Under the pieces are notes generated by a model. The model was given only the letters and a program-made list of their open reading frames with translations, made no database searches and had not been told where the DNA came from. Positions 1 to 11,719 of a stretch of DNA of 64,000 nucleotides are shown piece by piece (the first letter of the stretch is position 1; each line of letters begins with the position of its first letter). Made by a program: the position numbers and the translations under genes. Origin of the DNA: Zygnema cylindricum (taxonomy: Eukaryota; Streptophyta; Zygnematophyceae; Zygnematales; Zygnemataceae); contig JBBHKE010000330.1 in assembly GCA_037447655.1 (NCBI GenBank), positions 62,001 to 126,000 on the forward strand, given 5' to 3'.

Positions 1-92
1 TCTTACCACTTCGGTACATCTTTATGAGAGACATCCAAAGATCGGATGCCCTCTCTACCTGCAAATGAGGAGATGCAAGCCCTTGAGTAAGA
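1..92 (-). pseudogene. Element D gag fragment, left part
   Basis: Read on the minus strand, this piece gives a copia Gag segment (QGLASPHLQ, then ERASDLWMSLIKMYRSGK) that aligns with QALATPHLH...EELWVSLVEIYRAG in the other elements here. It continues the minus-strand gag at 18242-18608. The two were one reading frame until element A inserted with a TAAGA target duplication. Residues are clearly diverged from the A/B/C/J group, so D is a separate, probably older, subfamily. The rest of D lies left of the window. Confidence 0.8.
88..92. other. Target-site duplication TAAGA of element A
   Basis: TAAGA at 88-92 is repeated at 18242-18246, directly outside the TG and CA ends of element A. Five bp is the size expected of copia integrase. 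Confidence 0.93.
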
Positions 93-1130
93 TGTTGAAA
101 TTTATAGATTTCTAGATTATTTTTTTGGTTTAAATATGTTTTTATAAAAGGAAAAGAAAAAGGACGGACAGCCTGCCTCCACCTCCGCTCTCTAGCTCCC
201 ATACTTGTTGTAGTCACTGAAGGTAAGAGATAGAGGTTGATCCATGGCTGCCTTAGTTCAACAGACAACTATTTTTAGTAGGTTACTAAAAATATACTTG
301 ACGGACCAAAGATTTGATCCCGGTACCTACGGTTCGTCAAGTTGACCGGTAGCGGTCAGCTTTATCCTAATAGACTATGACCAATGCTAAGTGCTAAGGT
401 ATGTGATAGATATATATATATTTTGAGTGGATAAAATTCATTTAACTAGAACTGTATACGGCGTATATAGATTCAATTTTATAAAGTACGTCGTACAACG
501 CTAATTCAAAACGGATACCACGCATTTTATTTCGACATCAGAACAAATGTCGCGCTAGTATTTATTACGGCTAAGATTGCGTTTCGCATAAAATCCAACG
601 GCGCACATCATCGCCAAAATCCTAGAGTGGTCACTTTGGCGTTTTGTGATGTGGCATGACCAGGAACCACGTGGAGAGATGACATTCGGTCATAGGAATT
701 CCGAGGAACGTATGGACGAGTGATAAGCGGACACGCGTCCACTTAATAGCCTTGTCGTACATAGGCCGTACAAAAGGTACATCGGCAGTAGTACTTTTGT
801 GTACGATACAGTAATCTCATTGGACCGTACTTCAATAGATAGGAGTTATTAGAGAGAATCAGGACTTAGAAAATTTTGGTAGGTGATCACCTCTCCCTTT
901 GAGAGTTTGTACAAATTGGCATTTTTACTGCCTCATAACTTATCGACTGGTTGGCCGTTTTTAGTGATTCTTTTTGCTACGGACTCACGGGAGTCTACAC
1001 TGCACAGGGGTGCAGTCAAATTGTCAGTTTGCCTTCTTGGGCAGAATTGGTCGTGGCTTAAAGTGGGTTAGTTAAATACTATCTAGAGGCTTCCTGTATT
1101 CTGTAGTCCGATGGAGGACACAGAATTGAA
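93..1130 (+). repeat. 5' LTR of element A
   Basis: 1038 bp, starting TGTTGAAA and ending next to the primer site (the terminal CA is mutated to AA). It pairs with the 1041-bp LTR at 17201. It holds a perfect 10-bp inverted repeat around GGT (ATTTTTAGTA and TACTAAAAAT, about 272-294), an antisense B-box module (about 285-400), a dense GTAC cluster with an ATTGG box (about 755-840), and a conserved downstream block with TCTTTTTGC and an inverted GACTC...GAGTC. Confidence 0.92.
285..400 (-). other. Antisense tRNA-like module in A 5' LTR
   Basis: On the minus strand, a B-box-like GGGATCAAATC (complement of 311-321) follows a GGTC-rich stretch and is followed by a T-run (complement of 285-290). 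The same module occupies the same LTR position, always antisense to the element, in the other LTR families. This copy has a weak A box. The second copy in the 3' LTR has its B box at 17421-17431. Confidence 0.5.
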
Positions 1131-1145
1131 GATTATGGGCCCACC
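1131..1145 (+). promoter_or_regulatory. Primer-binding site of A (initiator tRNA-Met anticodon arm)
   Basis: Reads GATTATGGGCCCACC. With one substitution it is GGTTATGGGCCCACC, the complement of the anticodon stem-loop of initiator tRNA-Met. It abuts the LTR, and its ATG (1135-1137) opens gag. Confidence 0.82.
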
Positions 1146-2075
1146 CTCTAGGGTGCCCACCTTCAATGGATCTGTGTTCATCTATTGGGAAGCCATGATG
1201 ATGGGAGCTTTGTGTGAAAAACGATACTGAGGTATCGTCAGTGGACAAGTGAAATGTCCACCTTCGGGAACTCCACCAGGATTTGGGGGAGTAAGGTTTT
1301 CTGCAATAACAGCTGCCTCAGCGGAGGAGGCAGATGATGGGGACAGCACTGTGTCCGAAAAGGAGAAAGGGAAAGAGACACCCGTCACTCATATTGCCAC
1401 AGTATCGGGAGCGGCGACCGAAAAGACCGTGGAGAACAATACTCAAATGTGGGAGGATGTAAACATGGCTGCCAAGAACTTCATTATGAGGCACCTCACT
1501 CAAGGTTTGGCCACTCCTCATCTTCACATTTACAAGGCCGAGGAGTTGTGGGAGAGTTTAGTGGAGATTTATAGAGCTGGAACTATTCAGTAGCTCCAAT
1601 TCGCTGAGCAAAAGCTATTGAGTTACACTTACAAAGGAGAAAAAGATGTTACATTACTGTAATGATCTTTCTCCTTTGTATATGGAAATGGAAAGTGCCG
1701 GGTGGACAAGTACAATGAAAATGAAAGTTAACACCCTTATCATGAAATTACCAGATGAGTTCGAAAACATAGTGTACCGAGTACAGGGATTGCCTGATAG
1801 TTCATGGAAATGGAACACAGTAGTCATGATGATACTTGTGCAGGAAAACACAATGGAGATTAGGAGAGGAGGAAAGAGCATTCAAGCTCTAGCAGCAAGA
1901 GGGGACCGATGGGGGAAGGACCCGAAGAAACCTTATAGAGGGGAAAAAGATCATTCTAGAGGACAGAGGCCCCCAAAGGGTCTTTGTCATTATTGCAAAA
2001 AGTAGGGACACTTTATCGCAGATTGTGTCAAGCTATCAGAGCTGAGGCTCCAAGAGAACCGTGGAGGGGGTCTTC
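1135..2075 (+). pseudogene. Element A gag (capsid/nucleocapsid), broken
   Basis: Gag would package the element RNA into cytoplasmic virus-like particles. The frame opens at the ATG in the primer site (MGPPSRVP) and shows the family's YWEAMM, CEKRY and WEDVNMAAKNF blocks. A zinc knuckle near 1987-2030 reads CHYCKK-stop-GHFIADC, that is CX2CX4HX4C with a nonsense codon inside it. Further damage: TGA for a Trp near 1228, TAG for a Gln near 1591, and a one-base insertion near 1640. It resembles gag of C more than of B or J (IMRHLT, PDEFENIVYRV). Confidence 0.85.
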
Positions 2076-5000
2076 CGGAGGGAAGAAAAAGGCACTTGTG
2101 GTTACAAAAGTGTCAGGAGAAACCGAGGATGAGTCCTCTGAGGAGGATGGGGAGATTCTTCTTTACGAGAGTCTGGAGGAGAAGGAGATTCCTCGGAGGC
2201 AGAAGTGTGCCCTTGGAGCAATCTGGGAAGCTCCACAGGAAGGATGGATCATCGACTCAGGTGCATCCAGCATATGTGTCGTGATAAAGAACTCTTCACT
2301 AAGTTAAGAAAGATTCCTACTGTAGAGATAGAGTATGGGGATGGGAGAGTGGTTACTACAGATCTAGTGGGATTAGTAGATCTGAAAGTCTTAGTGGAGG
2401 GTAAGACTTCTATACTTACATTCTCAGATGTACTTTACATTCCACAGCTGAGTAAAAACCTTGTCTCTACGTCTGTGTTAGATGACAAAGAGTTTGATAC
2501 CTTCACCAGAAAGGGAGTCTTTACAGCTAAGTATGGGAATGAAGTTTACTTCACAGCAGATAAGGGTAGCCAAGGAATGTTTAGGCTTAACCTGAGTAAT
2601 GAAAACAAGAATGCTTACTATGTTGGTGTTCCTAAGGTGATGATTTGGCATAAGCGGTTGGGGCATTTGCATTTTGATAGGTTGAGGAAAATGAAAAAGC
2701 TTGGGGTAGTGGATGGCATTCAGTTTGGGGATAATGAAATGATGGATGATTGTAGTGGTTGTGCTTAAAGTAAGGCTCACAGACTTCCCTTTTCCAAAGC
2801 TGCCACATACATAGGTGAGAAAGTGTTAGATTTGGTCCACACAGATATTTGGGGACCTGCAAAAGTACCTTCAGTTGGAGGAAAGAGGTTCATGATGACC
2901 ATAACTGATGACAGGTCTAGATACTCTAGAGTCTATTTTCTGAAAACAAAGTCTGAAGCATCAACTTACTTCAAAGAATATAAAGCTTGGAGTGAGAAGT
3001 TGCATAAAACCCCCATTAAGAGGATAATGAGTGATAATGGGGGGGAATATACCTCTAACGAGTTTGAGGAATATATGAGAGATGAGGGAGTGAACCACCA
3101 AAAAACTGTACCATATAACCCGAAACAAAATGGCGTAGCTGAGAGGTTAAATCGAACATTTGGAGATAGAGTACGCAGTATGTTGGCCGACAAGAAAATA
3201 GGAAAGAGATTTTGGGCAAATCGAACATTAGGAGATAGTGTACGCAGTATGTTGGCCGACAAGATAATAGGAAAGAGATTTTGGGCAGAAGCAATGAACT
3301 GTGCCAACTACATTAAGAATAGAGTCCTTACCTCAGCTATAAAGGGAGTGACACCTTATGAGTGATGGGTTGGAAGGAAACCAGATATCTCACACCTTAA
3401 AGTATTTGGTAGCCAAGTTTACAGTCTTGACACGGATAGGAAAAACTGGAAACTAGATGCTAAGGGAAAACCTGGATACATTGTGGGATATGATGAGGAT
3501 GTTAAGGGATAAAGAGTCTATGACTTAGCAAATAAAGATATCATCTGGTCAAACACTTAGTTGTCATGGATGAAGGGAAGTCATTTGACCCCTTCAAATA
3601 TACAAAGAAGATAAGGATCAGATTTGAGTCCGAAAGTGATGAGAATTTGGTTGTTCCCGAAATGGACATGAGTGAAACCGTGATTACAGATTCAGGGGAG
3701 ATTGAAGATACAGGAGAGTCACCGAAAACCTCACATACTCCTATGGACTTCGAGGAGATAGAAGAAGCGGGACAAGAACCGGTTTCCATGGACAGGGGAG
3801 CCGATGAGACAGTGAGAAGAAATCCAAGACTTCCATCCATTCCAGCTTCAGAGTTTGAGGGAGGAAGGAGGAGCAGCAAAAGGATACAGGAAAAACAAGC
3901 TGCTCATAAGGTAACTAAGCTATCTCACCCAGATGAGCCTCAGTCTTACTAAGAGGCAGTGAATAGTCCAGAGAAAGAAAGATGGATTAGAGCCATAAAT
4001 GATGAGATGGCTTCTATCATGGAAGCAAATACTTGGGAACTAGCAGATTGTCCTCCAGACAGAAAAAACCTATTGGATGTAAATGGGTGTTTAAACTAAA
4101 ACTGAACCCAGATAATACAATTGAGAGGTATAAGGCTCGATTGGTAGCGAAGGGGTTCACTTAAAAAGAGGGGATTGACTATGAGAAGACCTTTGCTCCA
4201 GTTGTTCGGTTCCCATCAGTAAGGATTCTCCTCAGTCTGGCGGCAGCGAAGACATGGAAATACACCAGATGGACATTAAGACTGCTTTTCTTAATGGTGA
4301 GTTAGAGGAAAAATTTTTATGAGGCAACCCGAGGGGTTTGTGGAAGAAGGAGAAGAGAGCAAAGTCTGCAGGCTCATAAAGTCCTTATATGGACTCAAAC
4401 AGGCTCCCCGACAGTTGAATAAGAAACTGGATGAGTTTCTCACCGATCTGGGATACATCTGGATCAGCTCTGACCATTCTATCTATATGTTTGAAGATGA
4501 GAATGGTGTCATTTTTATTGCAATTTATGTGGATGATCTGCTTGTGTTAAGTAAGTGTTTGGAGAATATCAATAGGCTAAAGAAAGATCTTAGGGGCAGA
4601 TTTGATATGAAGGATTTAGGGGATGCAAAATATATTTTGGGGATCCAAATAGAGAGAGATAGGGTGAAGAAGATTATCAGACTTACTCAAAAAGAAGCAA
4701 TAGGTAATATGCTTGAGAAATTCCAGATGGAAAATGCTAACTCCCATGGACTTGAAAAAAGTAAGTGATGGGAGTGTAGAAGGAGAAGTGATGATCTTAG
4801 ACAATCAGATGAGTCCAGAGGAGAGAGAGTTCATGAAGTCTATCCCTTATAGACAGGTCATAGGAAGCTTGATCTATTTTATGAATTGTACCAAGCCGGA
4901 CATAGCGGCAGCAGTTGGAGTACTCAGTAGGAGTCTTAATGATCCTAGGAAGAGAGACTGGGAGGCAGCCAAGAGAGTCATGAGATATCTGGTTGGAACC

Positions 5001-5300
5001 AGAAAATTATGGTTGCATTTGGGAGGGGAGCACACTGACATCACTACTTGGAGTGATGCCAGTTATGGGGACGCATCTATGAGACGATGCACTTTTGGGT
5101 ATGTGTTGTATGTTGGGGAAGGTGCATGCTGTTGGAGAAGTAAGAAACAAAAGGTGGTTGCTCAGTCCACTATAGAGGCTGAATACATGGCCTCTTGTTC
5201 TGCTGTGAAAGAGTTGATGTGGGTCAAGTCCTTGCTGCAAGAACTTGGATTTATGAAAGAGGGAGTGCATGAAATCTTTTACGATAACCAAGCTGCAATT
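2076..5300 (+). pseudogene. Element A pol (PR-IN-RT-RNase H), 5' part, broken
   Basis: Order on the plus strand: protease motif WIIDSGAS near 2246, pre-integrase WHKRLGH near 2647, integrase DLVHTDIWGP near 2828, SDNGGEY near 3030, NGVAERLNRT near 3130, then reverse transcriptase with YVDDLLVLSK near 4530 and RNase H from about 5020. An in-frame 69-bp tandem duplication (starts 3150 and 3219) repeats the 23 residues after the integrase Glu motif. There are stops near 2766, 3362, 3510, 3950 and 4162 and small indels near 2270, 3545, 4060 and 4250. The frame is cut at 5300 by the B/C composite and resumes at 16973. Confidence 0.88.
5296..5300. other. Target-site duplication CAATT of the B/C composite
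   Basis: CAATT at 5296-5300 is repeated at 16968-16972. Removing 5301-16972 restores A's reading frame across the DNQAAIAIAANP region of RNase H. Confidence 0.95.
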
Positions 5301-6017
5301 TGCAATTTTGTGTCCTCCATTGGACTACAGAATACAGGAAGCCTCTAGATAGTGTTTAACTAACCCACTTTAAGCCACAACCACTTCTGCCCAAGAAGGT
5401 AAACTGACAATTTGACTGGACCCCTCTGTAGCTTGGACTCGCCTGAGTCCGTAGAAAAAAGAATCACTGAAAACGGTCAACCAGGCGATAAGTTATGAGC
5501 CGGCAAAAATGCCAATTTATACAAAGCTCTCTTAGAGAGAGGTGTCTATCTACCAAATATTTCCTAAGTCCTAAATCCCTCTCACAACCCCTATCTACTA
5601 AAGTACGAACCAATCGTATTACTGTAAGGTACAGAAAGGTACTATGGCCGATGTACTTTCTGTACGGCCGGTGTACGACAAGGCTCTTGAGTGGACGCGT
5701 GTCATTTTTCCACTTGTCCGTATTTCCTCTGGAACTCCCGTGACCGAATGTTATCCTTCCACGCGGCGCCACGTCATGCCACGTCCATAAAATCCAAAGT
5801 GACCATTCCGCGATCTCGGCGACGATGTGCGCCGTCGGATTAAATCCGACATTAAATGTAGACCGTTCAAAGTGTCTGTTTCATTTGTTTCGTGCGAAAT
5901 GACGTTCGCACTAAACCTTAACAAGTTCTATGTTCGTTTCGTTTCATATTCCAGTGAAATCATTTCGGTACTATACAACAGTTTATATATCAATGACACC
6001 CTACAGTATCTAACGGA

Positions 6018-6100
6018 CTTCTACGACAGACTGGTTAGAGCTAACGCCTACGCCGCGCTCTACCGGTCGGGGGTTCGAGTCCTGCCGGACTCAACCTTTT
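6018..6100 (+). other. Antisense tRNA-like Pol III module
   Basis: A-box-like CTGGTTAGAGC (6031-6041), perfect B box GGTTCGAGTCC (6072-6082) and TTTT (6097-6100) lie at tRNA-gene spacing. The strand is opposite to the retroelement. No acceptor stem pairs, so this is not called a tRNA gene. A tRNA-derived internal promoter is the likely reading. Confidence 0.6.
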
Positions 6101-6104
6101 GTTG

Positions 6105-6124
6105 AGAGTGACTTAAGTCACTCT
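6105..6124. promoter_or_regulatory. 20-bp perfect palindrome in LTR
   Basis: AGAGTGACTTAAGTCACTCT is its own complement and follows the TTTT of the tRNA-like module by four bases. The other LTRs of this group carry it with one change (TGACATAAGTCA). It holds two TGACTTA half-sites resembling bZIP sites. A hairpin role is equally possible. Confidence 0.5.
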
Positions 6125-6301
6125 TTAGTCCTTCCTATGGAGCTGAGGCAACCATGGCTCCATCGCTCTCTCTCTCCTTCAGTGACTACAACAAGTATGG
6201 GGGAGAGAGAGAAGAGATGGAGGCAGGCTGCCATCATTTCTTATATATGTTTCCGCTAATTTATTTTAAACTAGAAAATACAAAAACTACTTATTTCAAC
6301 A

Positions 6302-6316
6302 CTCCCCTTATTTTCT
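6302..6316 (-). promoter_or_regulatory. Polypurine tract of B
   Basis: On the minus strand this reads AGAAAATAAGGGGAG directly before the LTR start TGTTGAAA. It is the expected plus-strand primer and is shared by A, F and L. Confidence 0.85.
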
Positions 6317-6363
6317 AGTCTATTTTAATTTTTCTTTTAATCCATATTTTTCCCTGCAGTATT

Positions 6364-9300
6364 TTAATTTTGGGGAGGGTAAGGTTTGGTCATCATGTCA
6401 GCCACCATTTTTTCATCAGGACTATACACAAGATTTAAAATTTTATTTTCAACTTTTTCTCTCACGAAACTTAATCTTATATCCATATGCTTTGTTTTGA
6501 AATTGTGTTTTGGATTGGCTGCAATTGCAATTGCAGCTTGATTATCACAAAAAACTTCATGCACTCCCTCGTTCATATATCCCAGTTCTTGCAACAATGA
6601 TTTCACCCACATTAGTTCTTTTACAGCAGAAAAAGACGTCATATACTCAGCCTCCATAGTAGATTGAGCAACCACCTTTTGTTGCTTACTTCTCCAACAG
6701 CAAGCACCTTCCCCCACATAAAAAACATTTCCAGAAGTGCATCTTCTCATAGGTGCATCCCCATAACTGGCATCACTCCAAGCGGTGATATCAGTGTGCT
6801 CCCCTCCTAAATGCAACCATAATTCTTTGGTTCAAACCAGATATCTCATGACTCTCTTGGCTGCCTCCCAATCTCTCTTTTTAGGATCGTTAAGACTCCT
6901 ACTGAGGACTCCTATTTCTGCCGCTATGTCTGGCCTTCTACAGTTCATAAAGTAGATTAAACTTCCTACAAAATGCCTGTAAAGAATAGACTTCATAAAC
7001 TCTCTTTCCTCTAGACTCATCTGATCATCTAAGATTATCACTCCTCCTTCTAAACTCCCATCACTTACTTTCTTCAAGTCAATGGGAGTGGTACAACTGT
7101 TAGCTTTCTCCATTTGAAATTTCTCAAGCATATTTCCTATTGCTTATTTCTGAGTGAGTCTTATGATCCTCTTCCCCCTATCTCTTTCCATTTGAATTCC
7201 CAAAATATATCTTGCCTCCCCTAAATCTTTCATGTCAAATATGCTTCTAAGATCTTTCTTCAACTTATTGATCTTTTCCAAAGACTTACTTAACACTAGC
7301 AGATCATCCACATAAATTGTAATAAATATCACACCATCATCATCTTCAAATATATAGATAGAATGGTCAGGCCTGATCCTGATATATCATAGACCAGTAA
7401 GAAACTCATCTAGTTTCTTATTCCACTGTTGGGGAGCCTGCTTAAGTCCATATAAGGACTTTATGAGCCTGCAGACTTTGCTCTCTTTTCCTTCCTCCAC
7501 CAACCCCTCAGGTTGCCTCATGAAAATTTCTTCCTCTAACTCACCATTAAGAAAAGTAGTCTTAATGTCCATCTGGTGTATTTCCATGTCTTCCGTTGCT
7601 GCCAGACTGAGGAGAATCCTTACTAATGGGAACCAAACAACTGGAGCAAAGGTCTCCTTATAGTCAATCCCCTCTTTTTGGGTGAACCCCTTTGCTACCA
7701 ATCGAGCCTTGTATCTCTCAAAAGTATTATCTGGGTTCAATTTTAGTTTAAATACCCATTTACACCCAATAGGTTTTCTGTCTGGAGGACAATCCGCTAG
7801 TTCCCAAGTATTTTCTTCTATGATGGGGGCCATCTCATCATTTATGGCTCTAATCCATCTTTCTTTCTCCGGACTATTTACTGCCTCCGAGTAAAATTGA
7901 GGCTCATCAAAGTGAGATAGCTTAGTTACCTTATGAGCGGCCTATTTTTCCTGTATCATTTTGCTGCTCCTTCTCCCTCCCTCAAAATCCGAAGCTGGAA
8001 TGGATGGAAGTCTTGGATTTCTCCTCACTGTCTCATCGGCTCCCTTGTCCACGGAAGCCGGTTCTGGTCCCGCTTCTTTTATCTTCTCGAGGTCCATAAG
8101 AGTATGTGAGGTTTCCGGTGAGTCTTATGTATCTCGGATCTCCCCTGAATCTGCAATCACGGTTTCACTCATGTCCCTTTCGGGAACGACCGAGTTCTCC
8201 TCACTTTCGGACACAAATCTGATTTTTATCTTCTTTGTATATTTGATGGGATCAAATGACTTCCCTTCATCCATGACAACTAAGTGTTTGACCAGGATGA
8301 TATCCTTATTTGCTAAGTCATAGACTCTATACCCCTTAACATCCTCATCATATCCCCAAAAGTATCCAGGGTTTTCCCTTAGCATCTAGTTTCCAATTTT
8401 TTCTATCCGTGTCAAGACTGTAAACTTGGCTATCGAACACTTTAAGGTGTGAGATATCTGGTTGCCTTCCAACCCATCTCTCATAAGGTGTTACTCCCTT
8501 TACAGTTGAGGTAAGGACTCTATTCTTAATGTAGTTGGCATACTTCATTGCCTCTACCCAAAATCTCTTTCCTATTTTCTTGTCGGCCAACATACTGCAT
8601 GCAACTATCTCCTAGTGTTCGATTCAACCTCTCAACTACCCCATTTTGTTCCAGGTTAAATGGTACTGTTTTCTGGTGTTGTACTCCCTCATCTCTCAGA
8701 TATTCCTCAAACTGGTTAGAGGTATATTCCCCCTCATTATCACTCCTTATCCTCTTAATGGGGGTTTCATGGAACTTCTCAATCCATGCTTTATATTATT
8801 TGAAGTAAGTTGATGCTTCAGACTTTGTTTTTAGAAAGTATACTCTAGAGTATCAAGACCAGTCATCGTTTATCGTCATCATAAACCTTTTTCCTCCAAC
8901 CGAAGGTACTTTTGCAGGTCCCCAAATATCTGTGTGGACCAAATCTAATACTTTCTCACCTCTATATGAGGCGGCTTTAGAAAAAGGAAGTCTGTGAGCC
9001 TTACCTTGAGCATAGCCACTACAATCATCCATAATTTCATTATCCCCAAACTGAATGCCTTCTACTACCCCAAGCTTTTTCATTTCCCTCAACCTATCAA
9101 AATGTACATGCCCCTACCGTTTATGCCAAATCATCAACCTAGGAACACTAACATTGTAAGCAATCTTCTTTTCACTACTCAGGTTAAGCCTAAACATTCC
9201 TTGGCTACCCTTATCGGCCGTGAAGTAAACGTCATCCCCATACTTAGCTGTAAAGACTCTTTTTCTAGTGAAGGTATCAAACTCTTTGTCATCTAATACA

Positions 9301-9690
9301 GACGTAGAGACAAGATTTTTACTCAGCTGAGAATTGTAGAGTACATTTGAGAATGTAAGTATAGAAGTCTTACCCTCCACTAAGACTTTTAGATCTACTG
9401 ATCCTAGTAGATCAGAAAATAACCACTCTCCCATCCCCATACTCTATCTCTACAGTAGGGATCTTTTTTAGCTTAGTGAAGAGTTCCTAATCACGACACA
9501 TATGCATGGATGCATCTGAGTCGATGATCCATCTTTCCAGTGGAGCTTCCTGAATTGCTCTAAGGGCACATTTTTGTCTCCGAGGGATCTCAATCTTTTG
9601 ATCCTCGTCAAGATGAAGTTCCCCATCCTCCTCAGAAGACTCATCCTCGGTTTCTCCTGTCACTCTTGTAACCACAAGTGCCTTTTTTTT
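6364..9690 (-). pseudogene. Element B pol (PR-IN-RT-RNase H), broken
   Basis: From right to left: protease WIIDSDAS near 9520 (the Gly of DSGA is replaced by Asp), pre-integrase IWHKR near 9120, integrase DLVHTDIWGP near 8930, a reverse transcriptase with IYVDDLLVLSK near 7300, RNase H with WSDASYGD, STMEAEYM and FCDNQAA at 6500-6790, and the C-terminal ADMMTKP near 6400. Stops near 6837, 7143, 7386, 7940 and 8126 and several indels break it. The IN C-terminal part (GYRVYDLANKD) matches A. The pre-integrase and protease part (YGDDVYF) matches J. Confidence 0.88.
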
Positions 9691-10636
9691 CCCTCTGGAA
9701 GAACCCCCTCCACAGTTCTCTTGGAGCCTCAGCTTTGAGAGCTTGACACAATCTGCGATGAAGTGTCCGGCTTTTTGCAAAAATGACAAAGACCCTTTGG
9801 GGGCCTCGGTCCACCAGAATGATCTCTTTCCCCTTTGTACGGTTTCTTCGGGTCCTTCCCCCATCGATCCCCTCCTGCTGCTAGAGCTTGAATGCTCTTT
9901 CCCCCTCTCCTAGTCTCCGTTGTTTTTTCCTAGACAAATATCATCTTGACCACTATGTTCCATTTCTATGAACTATCATCCATTTCCTGTACTCGGTACA
10001 CTATGTTCTCGTACTCATCTGGTAACTTCATGATAAGGGTGTTAACTTTCATTTTCATTGTACCTGTCCACCCGACACTTTCCATCTCTATATACAAACA
10101 AGAAAAAATATTACAGTAATCTAACATCTTTCCTCCTTTGTAAGTGTAACTCACTAGCTTTTGCTCAACCAACTGGAGCTCCTGAATAGTTCCAGCTCTA
10201 TAAATCTCCACCAAACTCACCCACAACTCCTCAACCTTATAAATATGAAGATGAGGAGTGGCCAAAGCTTGAGTGAGGTGCCTCAGAATGAAGTTCTTGG
10301 CAGCCATGTTTACATCCTCCCACATTTGAGTATCGTTCTCCGCGGTCTTCAAGGTCGCCGCTCCCAAGACTGTGGCAATAGGAGTGAGGGGTGTCTCCTC
10401 CCCTTTCCCTTTTTTGGACACACTGCTGTCCCCATCATCTGCTTCCTCCGCTGAGGCACCCGTTGCTGCGGGAAACCTTACTCCTCCGAATCCTGGTGGA
10501 GTTCCCGAAGGTGGACGTTTCACTTCTCCACTGACGATACCCCAGTATCGTTTTTCACACAAAGCTCCCATCATCATGGCTTCCCAATAGATGAACCCAG
10601 ATCCATTGAAGGTGGGCACCTAGAGGGTGGGCCCAT
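9691..10636 (-). pseudogene. Element B gag, broken
   Basis: Starts at the ATG inside the primer site (complement of 10634-10636). The blocks ILRHLTQALATPHLH, KVEELWVSLVEIYRAG and PDEYENIVYRV follow J, not A. The zinc-knuckle region near 9770 is damaged: the first Cys pair is lost (SFLQKAGHFIADC). Confidence 0.85.
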
Positions 10637-10640
10637 AACC
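10626..10640 (-). promoter_or_regulatory. Primer-binding site of B
   Basis: Minus strand GGTTATGGGCCCACC, a perfect complement of the initiator tRNA-Met anticodon arm, directly adjoining the LTR end at 10641. Confidence 0.88.
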
Positions 10641-11648
10641 TGAATTCTGTGTCCTCCATTGGACTACAGAATACAGGAAGCCTCTAGATAGTATTTAACT
10701 AACCCACTTCAAGCCACAACCACAGCTGCCAAAAAGGGCAAACCGACAATTTGACTGCACCTCTGTGCAGCTTAGACTCCCTTGAGTCCGTAGCAAAAAA
10801 AATCAGTGAAAACGGCCAACCAGCCGATAAGTTATGAGTCGGCAATAATGCCAAGTTTATACCAACTCTCAAAGGGAGAGAGGTTCCTATCTACCAAATT
10901 CTCTAAGTCCTAAATCCCTATCACAACCCCTATCTATTGAAGTACGAACCAATCAGATCACTGTAGGGTACAAAAAAGTACTATGGCCGATGTACTTTCT
11001 GTACGACCCATGTACGACAACGACATTAAGTGGACGCGTGTCCACTTTTCACTTGTTTTTATGTTCGCCAGAATTCTTGCGACCAAATGCCATCCCTCCG
11101 CGTGGCGCCACGTCATGCCACGTCCATAAATGCCAAAAGTGATCATTCCGCGATCTCGTCATCGATGTACGCCGTCGGATTAGATTCGATATTGAATGTC
11201 CGCTGTAAAAAACAAATGTCCGATTCATTTGTTTTCGTGCGAGATAATGTTCGCACTATATAATACTTAGTTCCATGTTTTTTCGTTCGCAATTCCGTCA
11301 ATCGAATTCATGGTTGTAACATTGTTTAAATAAATATCAAACCTATCATATGCTAACGGACTTCTACGACAAACTGGTTAGAGCTAACGGCTAAGCCGCG
11401 CTCTACCGGTCGAAGGTTCGAGTCCTTCCGAACTCAGCCTTTTGTTGAGAGTGACATAAGTCACTCTTTAGCCCAACCTGCTTAAGCTAGGACAGCCATG
11501 GCTCAGCCACCCTCTCCATCCCTCAGTGACTACGATAAGTATGGTGGGTAGAGAGAGGTGGCGGAGGCAAGCTGTCCGACTATTTCCTTTTTCCATTTGT
11601 ACTAAATTCAGACCGAGAAAATACCACATAAAACTAGTAATTTCAACA
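10641..11648 (-). repeat. Middle LTR shared by B and C
   Basis: 1008 bp. It is 5' LTR to B and 3' LTR to C. Its sequence follows the F subtype rather than the outer LTRs of the same array, for example in the AGTCGGCAA block and in TGACATAAGTCA. Confidence 0.9.
11362..11443 (+). other. Antisense tRNA-like module, middle LTR
   Basis: CTGGTTAGAGC (11374-11384), GGTTCGAGTCC (11415-11425) and TTTT (11440-11443), in the same arrangement as at 6018-6100. Confidence 0.58.
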
Positions 11649-11719
11649 CTCCCTTTATATTTTAGTCTAATTTAAATTTCAGTTTTAATCCACACTTTTC
11701 TCTGCAATAATTTAACTTG

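Larger units (their letters stand above)
5301..6301 (-). repeat. Left outer LTR (3' LTR of B)
   Basis: 1001 bp, running TGCAATTTTGTG to TTTCAACA on the plus strand. It matches 15967-16967 almost base for base. On the minus strand a TATAAAT box lies downstream of a GTAC cluster (about 5610-5690). It also carries the antisense tRNA-like module and a perfect 20-bp palindrome at 6105-6124. Confidence 0.92.

Noticed and set aside
6018-6100. Possible functional tRNA gene
   Set aside because: A box, B box and terminator are present, but no acceptor or full anticodon stem pairs, and the sequence is part of each LTR.
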